Assembly (NCBI GenBank): GCA_017453705.1
Contig: JAFTEK010000073.1
Location: forward strand, 1 to 8,001
Source of the DNA: Treponema sp.
Lineage (GTDB): Bacteria > Spirochaetota > Spirochaetia > Treponematales > Treponemataceae
Length of the DNA stretch: 8,001 nt
Direction: 5' to 3'
In this document: positions 1-6,296 of the stretch, piece by piece
Numbering within the stretch: position 1 is the stretch's first letter
Layout of the letters: each line of letters opens with the position of its first letter
Notes under the pieces: model-generated
What the model was told of the DNA's origin: nothing
What the model saw: only the letters and a program-made list of their open reading frames with translations
The model's database searches: none
Position numbers and translations under genes: made by a program

Positions 1-587
1 GCATTTAGGCTGGAGAAGCACTGGCGGACAACTGAGAATGCAGGGCCTACCGCGGCCATCTGCTTGTATACGAAGAACGAGCTTATCGGGAGAACAAGGA
101 GGAACATAAGTGCCAGCTTGACGTTGACAAAGAAAATCATTATGACCGCTGAGATTAGCCATATAGTGTTGCGGAAAATGTTCATTATGACGTATGCAAC
201 AAAATGGCGCACCGCGTCCATGTCACCGGTCTGCCGAGACATGAGGTCTCCAGTGCGGTTCTTGTTGTAAAAAGCGAAATCCTCTTTGAGGAGCTTGCGA
301 TACACTGCATCCCGCATGTCAAAGAGAACACCTTGGCTTGCCTTTTCTATCAAAAGAAGGGCGAAGTATTGGAAGGACTCCCTAAATATGCAGACTCCCA
401 GCAGTATAGCCATACAGAATGGGAGAAGGTCGTATTGTCTGTTCAAAATAACCTTGTCCACAACGTATCCAGAAACTTTGGGGTTTATGACCGCCATAGC
501 TGAGACTACGGTGATTATCATCAGGCCGACAATCATCTTGCCTTTTTGCTTCTTTAGGAAGCCGTTAAACCAAGAAAGTGAAGTCAT
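1..587 (-). CDS. ABC exporter, N-terminal transmembrane part (runs off left edge)
   Basis: This is the first 195 codons of an inner-membrane ABC exporter of the MsbA/LmrA type, in which a six-helix transmembrane domain is normally fused to a C-terminal ATPase. The frame is open from the ATG at 585-587 to the window edge. Visible are hydrophobic helices at about residues 18-35, 55-80, 130-153 and 157-174. The first long intracellular loop carries the family pattern MRDAVYRKLL, FYNKNRTGDLMSR and GDMDAV (residues 91-125), close to the usual 'FF...RTGEL.SR...D...' signature. The Walker motifs lie outside the window, so the ATPase half and the substrate are unknown. An in-frame TGA two codons before the ATG rules out a longer start. 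The Shine-Dalgarno is poor: the nearest AAGG is about 15 nt away. The gene follows rny in the same direction but beyond a terminator, so it is probably a separate unit. Exporters of this type are often encoded as adjacent heterodimer pairs, which cannot be checked here. Confidence 0.88.
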   Translation of the reverse strand, partial: MTSLSWFNGFLKKQKGKMIVGLMIITVVSAMAVINPKVSGYVVDKVILNRQYDLLPFCMAILLGVCIFRESFQYFALLLIEKASQGVLFDMRDAVYRKLLKEDFAFYNKNRTGDLMSRQTGDMDAVRHFVAYVIMNIFRNTIWLISAVIMIFFVNVKLALMFLLVLPISSFFVYKQMAAVGPAFSVVRQCFSSLN

Positions 588-596
588 ATTTCACAA

Positions 597-625
597 TATT
601 TGCCTTATTAAATGAAAAAAGTCAA
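597..625 (-). promoter_or_regulatory. Weak candidate promoter for the ABC exporter gene
   Basis: On the minus strand TTGACT (620-625) lies 17-18 nt before a poor -10 match, CAAATA or AAATAT (596-602). If used, transcription would start almost at the ATG, giving a leaderless or very short leader. That is consistent with the missing Shine-Dalgarno. The -35 is good and the -10 is weak. The surrounding 588-672 is AT-rich with no other convincing signal. Confidence 0.3.
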
Positions 626-673
626 GTAAATTTGCTTTGTTAAAGTAATAAAAGTTTTTGGTTTTTATAAATA

Positions 674-703
674 AAAAGGCATCCCTTGTTGGGGATGCCT
701 TTT
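674..703 (-). terminator. Rho-independent terminator of rny
   Basis: A perfect 12-bp stem (674-685 pairing with 692-703) encloses a 6-nt loop. On the minus strand it is followed by TTTTTATTT. It starts 20 nt after the rny stop codon and separates rny from the ABC exporter gene. The stem also carries an A-run on its other side, so some bidirectional activity is possible. Confidence 0.9.
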
Positions 704-722
704 GCCGTCTAGACAGTGTCTT

Positions 723-2270
723 TTAACGAGCGTACTCGATGATACGGGTTTCGCGAATCATCGTTATCTTTATCCTGCCAGGATATTGCAGGTCGTCTTC
801 GATTTGCTTGGCAATAGACTTTGCAAGCTCTTTAACCTGCTCATCTCCAATCTTCTCGTTATTGACGAGTATGCGGAGCTCGCGCCCTGCCTGTATAGCG
901 TATGCCTGCTCGACACCTTCAAATCTTCTGGCTGTAGCCTCAAGGTTTTCCAGGCGTTTTACGTAGTTGTCCACGGTCTCGCGCCTGGCTCCAGGGCGGG
1001 CTGCACTTATCGCGTCAGCAATCTGCACAAGAACTGCCTCTGGGGTCTGCGGCTCAACGTCATTGTGGTGGGCGGCGATTGCGTTTATCACACGGGCATC
1101 TTCACCCATCTTGCGTGCCATCTCCGCTCCAACTTCAGCATGGTTCTGGTCGCTGTCGACTTCGGCACCCTTTCCTATGTCGTGAAGCAGTGCAGCACGT
1201 TTGGCAAGCTCCCTATTGCAACCTATCTCAGCGGCGAGCATACTGGCAATCTCTGCGACTTCCTTGGAGTGAATCAAAACACTCTGCCCGTAACTGGTGC
1301 GGAAGTAAAGCCGTCCTATAGCCCTGACTCCCTCCTGGCTCATGTTGTGCACACCAAGGTCAAAGAGGGCTTTCTCTCCTTCCTCGTAAATCTTCTGCTG
1401 TATCTCACGCGTTACTTTTTGGACAATTTCCTCGATGCGTGACGGATGGATGCGGCCGTCTGTGATGAGACGCTCAAGAGCCTGCTTTGCAATCTCCTTA
1501 CGCACAGGGTCAAAACATGATATGACGACGGCCTCGGGGGTATCATCAATAATGATGTCAACACCAGTCAAAGTCTCAAGGGTTCGGATATTACGACCTT
1601 CGCGACCTATTATGCGTCCTTTCATCTCATCACTCGGGAGAGAGACGGTTGTAACGGTGTTGTCACCTGTTGTCTCCGATGCAAGCCTCTGCATCGCAGT
1701 TATGAGGATTTTCTGGGCTTTCTTTTCGGCTGCCAGCTGGGCTTCTTGGTCAACCTTGTTGAGCAGAGCCTGTGCATCGTGCCTGGCCTCGTTCTCCAAG
1801 CTTTTTACTATAAGAGCCTTTGCCTCGTCACGAGTCAGACCGGAAATTCGCTCCAGCTCGGTACGCAGGCTTTCTTCCTTGAGACGGAGAGCCTCTTCCT
1901 TACGGAGCATGGCGGCCTGCCTGTCAGCGGCCTCCTTTTCCTTCTTGTCGTACTCCTGTCCTCTCTGGTCTAATAGCTCTTCTTTCTTTGTAACGCGCTT
2001 CTCGTAAGCCTGAATTTCCTTACGGCGATCGCTATTCTCCCTTTCCTGCTGGGCTCGCTCCTGAATGAGTTGTTCCTTTGCTTGCAGCTGAAACTCTTTT
2101 TTTAGGGCTTCAGCTTCTTTTATAGCATCCTGTTTAACGCGCTCGGCTTTTTGCTCGGACGCGGAAAGTTGTAATCTGGCATAAATCCAGCGAATAGTCC
2201 ATCCAAGAACAATTCCTGCAAAAGGGAGAATGATGTAAAGCACTAGCTGTTGCATATACAATTTCCCCAT
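723..2270 (-). CDS. rny: Ribonuclease Y
   Basis: RNase Y is a membrane-anchored endoribonuclease that starts mRNA decay. The 515 residues match the usual length of about 510-520. In order: an N-terminal membrane helix (about residues 8-29), a long charged Glu/Lys/Gln/Arg-rich coiled coil (about 35-150), a KH RNA-binding domain with GRIIGREGRNIR at 218-229, and an HD metal-dependent phosphohydrolase domain. The HD domain has His334, the LLHDIGKG motif at 361-368 (His363-Asp364), HH at 401-402 and Asp419. The C-terminus GRIKITMIRETRIIEYAR is typical. The ATG at 2268-2270 is the longest start. A second ATG at 2253-2255 (Met6) is preceded by GGGGA with an ideal 8-nt gap and may be the true start, because the predicted transcription start lies inside the only AAGGGA that could serve Met1. 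The gene has its own promoter and terminator and looks monocistronic. All key residues are present. Confidence 0.97.
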   Translation of the reverse strand: MGKLYMQQLVLYIILPFAGIVLGWTIRWIYARLQLSASEQKAERVKQDAIKEAEALKKEFQLQAKEQLIQERAQQERENSDRRKEIQAYEKRVTKKEELLDQRGQEYDKKEKEAADRQAAMLRKEEALRLKEESLRTELERISGLTRDEAKALIVKSLENEARHDAQALLNKVDQEAQLAAEKKAQKILITAMQRLASETTGDNTVTTVSLPSDEMKGRIIGREGRNIRTLETLTGVDIIIDDTPEAVVISCFDPVRKEIAKQALERLITDGRIHPSRIEEIVQKVTREIQQKIYEEGEKALFDLGVHNMSQEGVRAIGRLYFRTSYGQSVLIHSKEVAEIASMLAAEIGCNRELAKRAALLHDIGKGAEVDSDQNHAEVGAEMARKMGEDARVINAIAAHHNDVEPQTPEAVLVQIADAISAARPGARRETVDNYVKRLENLEATARRFEGVEQAYAIQAGRELRILVNNEKIGDEQVKELAKSIAKQIEDDLQYPGRIKITMIRETRIIEYAR

Positions 2271-2292
2271 TTATATAGAATTATTCCCTTCA

Positions 2293-2321
2293 AGAATAAA
2301 GTATTGTGCTAATTCTGTCAA
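2293..2321 (-). promoter_or_regulatory. Sigma-70-type promoter of rny
   Basis: On the minus strand a consensus -35, TTGACA (2316-2321), is followed by a 17-nt spacer and the -10 TATTCT (2293-2298, 4 of 6 matches). The predicted start of transcription is near 2285-2286, giving a leader of only about 15-30 nt. It lies just beyond the cellobiose phosphorylase terminator, so rny is transcribed independently. Confidence 0.8.
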
Positions 2322-2329
2322 GAGAAAAG

Positions 2330-2365
2330 AAAGCCCCCTGACAGCCATAACTGTCCGGGGGCTTT
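2330..2365 (-). terminator. Rho-independent terminator of the cellobiose phosphorylase gene
   Basis: A GC-rich stem (GCCCCC at 2333-2338 with GGGGGC at 2357-2362, extended inward by ACAG/CTGT with one mismatch) closes a 6-nt loop. A/T pairs extend the base. The minus-strand side is followed by a broken T-tract, TTTCTTTTCTC. It lies about 110 nt after the stop codon, immediately before the rny promoter. Confidence 0.8.
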
Positions 2366-2366
2366 T

Positions 2367-2475
2367 AAGACTCAGAGTCTGTTTTAAAGAGTCCACGGCA
2401 TTATGTTGCTTGCAACACCGTGCTACAAGCAGCGCAATTGCCTAGGACTTTTGAAACTGCTTCGTCAGTGCTAAC
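2367..2475 (-). other. 3' untranslated stretch of the cellobiose phosphorylase gene with small palindromes
   Basis: About 110 nt between the stop codon and the terminator contain no open frame that I can support. Present are the 13-nt odd palindrome AGACTCAGAGTCT (2368-2380), a small hairpin GTTGC-TT-GCAAC (2405-2416) and the 8-nt palindrome GCAATTGC (2434-2441). None resembles a known operator or RNA family that I recognise. Confidence 0.4.
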
Positions 2476-4956
2476 TTAGCCGACAGTGACCGTCAGCTCC
2501 AGTTCCTTGACACCGTCGTTGGCTTTTACGCAAGTGCCCGTCACCTTTCCCTTGGAAGCGTCCTTGAGGGCAATCTTTACCTCTCCCTCGTTGTTGTTAT
2601 TGACGACATGGATGTGGTACTCGGTTCCCTTGAACTTCCTGGTGAACTCCGCCGTCGTGATATGGGCGGGCAGACGTGGCTCCACGACCAGACCGTTGTA
2701 GTCCGGGCGCAGTCCGCAGATGTACTGGGAGAGTGCGACAAAGTTCCATGCCGCCGTTCCTGTCAGCCAGCTGTTCTTTGCCTCTCCTGCCCGCCTTGCC
2801 TTCTTGCCGGCTATCATCTGGGCATAGACGTAAGGCTCCGTCCTGTGGATGTCAGAGATGTCCTCCAGGAAGGCAGGGGCAATCTTGGTGTAGTGCACCC
2901 ATGCGTCCTCGGCACGGCCGGTTTTGACTTCACCGATGATAATCCAGGGGTTGTTGTGGCAGAAGATACCGCCGTTCTCCTTGTATCCGGGCGGATAGGA
3001 AGAGACTTCCCCAAGCTCCACATGGTAGACGGAGTAGGGCGGCTCCACTATGCAGATTCCGTACTTGGAGTCCAGGTACTTCTTTGTGCTGTCAAGGGCC
3101 TTTGCGGGAAGCCCCTTGTCGGCACCAATCTGGGCCATGCTTCCAAAGCCCTGTGTCTCAATGAAAATCTTTCCTTCCTCGCAGTCCTTGCTTCCAACCT
3201 TGTTGCCAAAGTCATCGTAGGCACGGATGTACCAGTCTCCGTCCCATCCTGCGGTGCAGATAGCCTCTTCCATCTTCTTGCAGAGGGCTTCGGCTTTCTT
3301 TGCCTCTTCTTCTTCTCCCATCAGGCGGCACATCGCCGCATAGTCGGGAGTAACAAAGACGAACATCTGGGCAATCATGACAGACTCGGCGTTCTTGCCT
3401 TCCTTATTGGTACAAGTCTGGAAAGAGTCGTTGGGGTTTGTGGAGAAACAGTTGAGGTTCAGGCAGTCATTCCAGTCGGCCCGTCCGATCAGCGGGAGTC
3501 CGTGCGGCCCCATGTGGTTCGGGATATAGTTGTATGACCTCTTAAGATGCTCGAACATCGTGGCCTTGTTGGTCTCGCTGTTGTCAAACGGCACGTCCAC
3601 CTTGAGGAATTCTGTATCCCCTGTCTCGCGGATGTAATTGCCAACGCCGAGCACGAGCCATAGCGGGTCATCGTTAAAGTTGCTTCCAATGTCCGCATTG
3701 CCTCTCTTTGTCAGTGGCTGGAACTGGTGGTAGGCCGATCCGTCCTCGAACTGTGTTGCGGCCACATCATAGAGCCTCTCGCGGATCCTTGCCTTTGGCA
3801 TCTGGTGGGCAGCTCCGAGCATATCCTGGCTGGTGTCGCGGAATCCCAGCCCGCGTCCGATTCCACTCTCAAAGTATGAGGCGGAGCGGGCAAAGTTGTA
3901 TGTGACAACGCACTGGTACTGGTTCCAGACGCTCATGCGGTCAAGCTTCTCGTCCCCTGTCTTGATGACAAAGTGGGAAAGGGTCTCGTCCCAGAACTTC
4001 TTTAGCGCATTGAATGCCGCATCCACCTTTTCCTTGCTGTCAAACTTCTTCTGGAGTTCGTAAGCCTTCTCCTTGTTTATAATCTTGGAGTAGGGGTTAG
4101 TGCAGAGAAGGCCGGGCTTGGCATCCTTCTTTTCTATATACTTTTTGGCATCCTCGTTCTCGATGTAGCCTAAGACAAAGACATAAGTTTTGCTCTCGCC
4201 GGGCTTGAGGACGCACTCCAGCCTGTGGCTTGCGATGGGAGACCAGCCGTCAGCGACTGAGTTTCCGGCCCTGTTGTTCACTATGCTGTCGGCCTTGGAC
4301 AAGTCGTTGTGCAGACCCAGGAAAGTCTCGCGGTCGGTATCAAAGCCTGCGATCGGGGAATTGACCCAGTAGAAGGTGTAATGGTTGCGCCTCTCGCGGT
4401 ACTCGGTCTTGTGGTAGATTGCACTGCCCTCAACTTCGACCTCTCCGGTCGAAAAGTTCCTCTGGAAGTTTGTGCAGTCGTCCTGGGCATGGTAAAGACA
4501 CCATTCTATGAATTATGTGACGGAGATTTTCTTGGTCTCAAGGCTTTCGTTTGTCAGTGTCAGCTGCTCGACCTCACAGTTCTCGCCGTTCGGAACCATG
4601 TAAAGGGTATCGGCCTTAAGTCCGTTCTTGGATGACAAGAACCTGGTGTAGCCAAAGCCGTGGTGGCACTCATAGCTGTCGAGGGCTGTGTTCATCGGTT
4701 TAAAGCCGGGGTTCCAGACTGTTCCGTTGTCATTTATGTAGAAATAGCGTCCGTTGTAATCAAGGGGAATATCGTTGTAGCGGTAGCGGGTCAGGCGGCG
4801 GAGCCTAGCGTCCGTGTAAAAAGCGTATCCTCCTGCTGTGTTGGAAATCAGGGAGAAGAATTTCTCGTTTCCAAGGTAGTTGATCCACGGATATGGGGTC
4901 AAAGGGGTTGTGATGACGTACTCACGCTGGGCGTCATCAAAATGTCCGAATTTCAT
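2476..4956 (-). pseudogene. Cellobiose phosphorylase (GH94) interrupted by one in-frame stop
   Basis: Cellobiose phosphorylase (EC 2.4.1.20) is a cytosolic inverting enzyme that splits cellobiose with phosphate into glucose 1-phosphate and glucose. The frame has 826 codons before its TAA, against about 810 in clostridial homologues. The start ATG has GGAGG 4 nt upstream. The N-terminal beta-sandwich domain opens with MKFGHFDDAQREYVITTP. The (alpha/alpha)6-barrel domain carries SASYFESGIGRG, GFRDTSQD (Arg373, Asp374), RADWNDCLN with the catalytic-acid Asp497, FCHNNPW (His667) and TGTAAWNF (Thr734), the last two being phosphate-site positions in the family. Codon 148 is TAA (4513-4515), between ETKKISVT and FIEWCLYHAQDD. 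Both sides are in the same frame, so this is a nonsense codon, not a frameshift. The 147-residue front piece (4513-4956) would be translated alone. The rest has no ATG soon after the stop, and its first usable start is a TTG at 4300-4302, inside the N-terminal domain. Every other motif is intact, so the break is recent or is a sequence error. The substrate assignment is by overall resemblance; a related disaccharide phosphorylase is less likely. Confidence 0.88.
4513..4515 (-). other. Premature TAA codon within the cellobiose phosphorylase frame
   Basis: The minus-strand codons read GTC ACA TAA TTC ATA GAA TGG. In GH94 relatives as I remember them, the matching stretch is roughly 'F-S-F-I-E-F/W-C-L-W-N-A', so the stop sits at a position normally holding Ser. 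TCA (Ser) or TAC (Tyr) to TAA would each be one base change. TAA also ends rny, the FecR gene and this gene, so it is an ordinary stop in this genome. Confidence 0.85.
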
Positions 4957-4987
4957 GTTTCCTCCAGAAACTGTCTCAAATGTGTTA

Positions 4988-5030
4988 GGGAAATGCTGAT
5001 TAACATAGGAGACATTAATCAGCGTTTCCC
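4988..5030. repeat. Inverted-repeat element copy A
   Basis: Two 16-nt arms (4988-5003 and 5015-5030) match at 15 of 16 positions, the exception being a possible G-T pair. They surround the 11-nt loop CATAGGAGACA. The element lies in the gap ahead of the cellobiose phosphorylase start and would fall in its mRNA leader. Its minus strand starts GGGAAACGCTGATTAATGTC, nearly the same as copy C at 6252. It has no T-run, so it is not an ordinary terminator. Confidence 0.8.
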
Positions 5031-5081
5031 GTCAAAGTTTCGTAATCCTTTGTGTTACAAAACCTTGCGAATTTCGGAGTT

Positions 5082-5121
5082 AACACTGAATAATCCGCAT
5101 TCGGATTATTCAGTGTTTCCT
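5082..5121. repeat. Inverted-repeat element copy B (perfect 16-bp hairpin)
   Basis: Arms at 5082-5097 and 5102-5117 are exact reverse complements of 16 nt with a 4-nt loop, CATT. On the minus strand the outer arm begins GGAAACACTGAATAAT, resembling the outer arms of copies A and C, while the inner sequence differs. It would lie at the very 5' end of the cellobiose phosphorylase transcript if the promoter at 5129-5157 is right. No T-tract follows in either direction. Confidence 0.8.
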
Positions 5122-5128
5122 TAGCTCA

Positions 5129-5157
5129 ATATTAGCACGGATTTATTCACGTGTAAA
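5129..5157 (-). promoter_or_regulatory. Candidate promoter of the cellobiose phosphorylase gene
   Basis: On the minus strand TTTACA (5152-5157, 5 of 6) is followed by 17 nt and TAATAT (5129-5134, 4 of 6). It starts right after the FecR terminator, as expected for a new unit. Predicted transcription begins near 5121-5122, giving a leader of about 165 nt that contains hairpins B and A. I see no clear catabolite or LacI-type operator over the promoter. Confidence 0.55.
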
Positions 5158-5161
5158 GTAA

Positions 5162-5197
5162 AAAAGGCGGCAGGAGCAGATGCCCATGCCGCCTTTT
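5162..5197 (-). terminator. Rho-independent terminator of the FecR-domain gene
   Basis: An 11-bp perfect stem (5162-5172 with 5187-5197, core AGGCGGCA) has a 14-nt loop. On the minus strand the stem runs into TTTTTTACTTT. It starts 17 nt after the stop codon of the FecR-domain gene. Confidence 0.9.
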
Positions 5198-5214
5198 GTC
5201 TGTGTGAAATCCGC

Positions 5215-6063
5215 TTAGTCTGCAGCTGAAGCTGCGGTAATCGTGATTGTCGTGTAGCTGGTGCTTGCGTCGCTGCCAAGCAGGTCTGTTCCTTCTGCGG
5301 AAGGAATGCTTCCGTTGACCACTGCACCGCCTGCCATGACAATCTTCTCTCCGAGGTTCGCGCTGTCACCGGGCAGGGAATAAGCGTCTGAGAAACGCTG
5401 GTTGAGCGGGTTCATCGCCGGTTCATTTCCGTTGCTGATTGTGATGCGCTGGCCTGCGAAGACGGGGATAAGACCGCCTCCAACATCCTTGGTCTGGGAG
5501 AATCCTGTAAGGGCCTTGCCGTCAGAGATAAAGAAGTTGTTCTTGTTTCCCTCAACGGCCTCCCTGGTTTCTCCGTCGCTTGTTCCAACAAGTCCTTCCC
5601 TAACATCGGTCTCACCGCTGCCGTAGCTGTCAAATTCGGTTCCGCGGACGGAAGCCGTTGAAGCCGGCGTGTGAACCTTGAAGTCATTCAAATTCTTGCT
5701 AGTGGAGTTGACCTTGAACGAAGCTTTTCCAGTGTCGATGTATACAGTCGTCTTAGTTACGTTCTTGTCAGTTCCCTCGACATCCTTGCGGGTAAGCTGC
5801 TCAACGGACATCCTCGTGAGGGGGGCAATGGTACACACCGATTCACCCAGCCTCAGGGTCGCATTCGAGTTGAACCCCGTGGAGATGATTGCGCCTTCTT
5901 CAACGGTGTCACCCTTGAAGAGGTCAATCCATTCGCTAGATCCTTTTTTCTGCATCTGGACCTTTCCAGTTACAGAAGTTACTTTTGCGTCGAACGCAAA
6001 AGCCGACAGTGCGCTACATGCAACGAGCGCGAAACCAATCAGGCACTTGAAAGTCACTTTCAT
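5215..6063 (-). CDS. Secreted FecR-domain protein
   Basis: This is a 282-residue exported protein with a FecR-type domain. Residues 1-23 form a Sec signal peptide (Lys-containing start, hydrophobic core, cleavage after AFA). The mature part begins FDAKVTSVTGKVQMQKKGS, followed by 'W..L..GD.V.EGA.I.TG..S.A.L.LG' (about 45-73). The hallmark VRGTEF is at 139-144, then a segment that fits the FecR beta-fold (...VREGLVGTSDGE...FAGQRITI...). The Ser/Thr/Ala-rich tail, about residues 245-282, has no recognised domain. Classic FecR proteins are inner-membrane anti-sigma factors with an N-terminal cytosolic domain, a membrane helix and a linked sigma factor. This protein has a cleavable signal and no such neighbour, so it is probably a free or envelope-associated periplasmic protein, as is common in spirochaetes. 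AGGAGG lies 7 nt before the ATG. It has its own promoter and terminator. The exact role is unknown. Confidence 0.85.
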   Translation of the reverse strand: MKVTFKCLIGFALVACSALSAFAFDAKVTSVTGKVQMQKKGSSEWIDLFKGDTVEEGAIISTGFNSNATLRLGESVCTIAPLTRMSVEQLTRKDVEGTDKNVTKTTVYIDTGKASFKVNSTSKNLNDFKVHTPASTASVRGTEFDSYGSGETDVREGLVGTSDGETREAVEGNKNNFFISDGKALTGFSQTKDVGGGLIPVFAGQRITISNGNEPAMNPLNQRFSDAYSLPGDSANLGEKIVMAGGAVVNGSIPSAEGTDLLGSDASTSYTTITITAASAAD

Positions 6064-6112
6064 AGTGAAACCTCCTGTTTTAAAGCTGTCAGTAAAGAGT
6101 TTTCCCGCTAAA

Positions 6113-6141
6113 ACTATAACACTCTTCGGTGCTAAAGTCCA
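6113..6141 (-). promoter_or_regulatory. Promoter of the FecR-domain gene
   Basis: On the minus strand the -35 TGGACT (6136-6141, 4 of 6) lies 17 nt before the -10 TATAGT (6113-6118, 5 of 6). A TGT just upstream of the -10 gives an extended -10 motif. Predicted transcription starts near 6106, giving a leader of about 45 nt that ends in a strong AGGAGG. Confidence 0.7.
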
Positions 6142-6216
6142 GAAAAATCTTCATAACAGCCCAAGTTTTTTTGTCACTTTTTGTATCGGTTTGCCTGTGC
6201 CATTGGCAGACTGTAT

Positions 6217-6239
6217 AAAAACCGCCAGAAGCGGTTTTT
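6217..6239 (-). terminator. Rho-independent terminator of the outer-membrane protein unit
   Basis: A 9-bp stem, AAAAACCGC/GCGGTTTTT (6217-6225 with 6231-6239), has a 5-nt loop and a built-in T-tract on both strands, so it could stop transcription from either side. It lies about 55 nt after the outer-membrane protein stop codon, beyond element C. A small palindrome TGCCA-T-TGGCA (6198-6208) follows, with no known match. Confidence 0.85.
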
Positions 6240-6251
6240 TAAGAATTATAT

Positions 6252-6296
6252 GGAAACACTGATAAATGTCTCCTGTATATATAATCAGCGTATCCC
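6252..6296. repeat. Inverted-repeat element copy C
   Basis: The left arm GGAAACACTGAT (6252-6263) pairs imperfectly (10 of 12) with ATCAGCGTATCC (6284-6295). The middle contains AATGTCTCCT, which is also the middle of copy A on its minus strand. The right edge touches the TAG stop of the outer-membrane protein gene (6296-6298). It lies between that stop and the terminator, so it would be in the 3' untranslated part of the mRNA. Confidence 0.7.

Noticed and set aside
64..615. Three overlapping plus-strand open frames at the left edge
   Set aside because: They are antisense to the ABC exporter reading frame, which shows clear transmembrane helices and family motifs on the minus strand.
702..1442. 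Plus-strand open frame of 246 codons antisense to rny
   Set aside because: It lies wholly opposite well-conserved RNase Y coding sequence, shows no recognisable motif and has no Shine-Dalgarno; it is a by-product of the minus-strand codon pattern.
2608..3537. Plus-strand open frame of 309 codons antisense to the cellobiose phosphorylase
   Set aside because: It mirrors the conserved GH94 catalytic domain, and its translation looks like out-of-frame sequence with no fold signature.
4281..4515. A frameshift in the cellobiose phosphorylase
   Set aside because: The front piece (4513-4956) and the back piece (2476-4302) are in the same frame (the codon positions differ by a multiple of 3), and family-like sequence continues directly after the TAA, so only a nonsense codon is needed.
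4513..4515. Reassigned TAA or an alternative genetic code
   Set aside because: TAA is the normal stop of at least four genes in this window, each followed by a terminator or by the next gene's start, so it is not a sense codon here.
4988..5117. Elements A and B as transcription terminators or a CRISPR array
   Set aside because: No T-tract follows either stem, a proper terminator for the upstream gene already exists at 5162-5197, and the copies are neither regularly spaced nor directly repeated.
4988..5121. Integron attC sites, considered because oral treponemes can carry integrons
   Set aside because: The arms lack the required GTTRRRY and RYYYAAC core sites, and no integrase gene is in view.
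5121..5369. Minus-strand open frame of 82 codons over the FecR gene end
   Set aside because: It overlaps the FecR-domain gene in another frame and runs through that gene's terminator; no start signal supports it.
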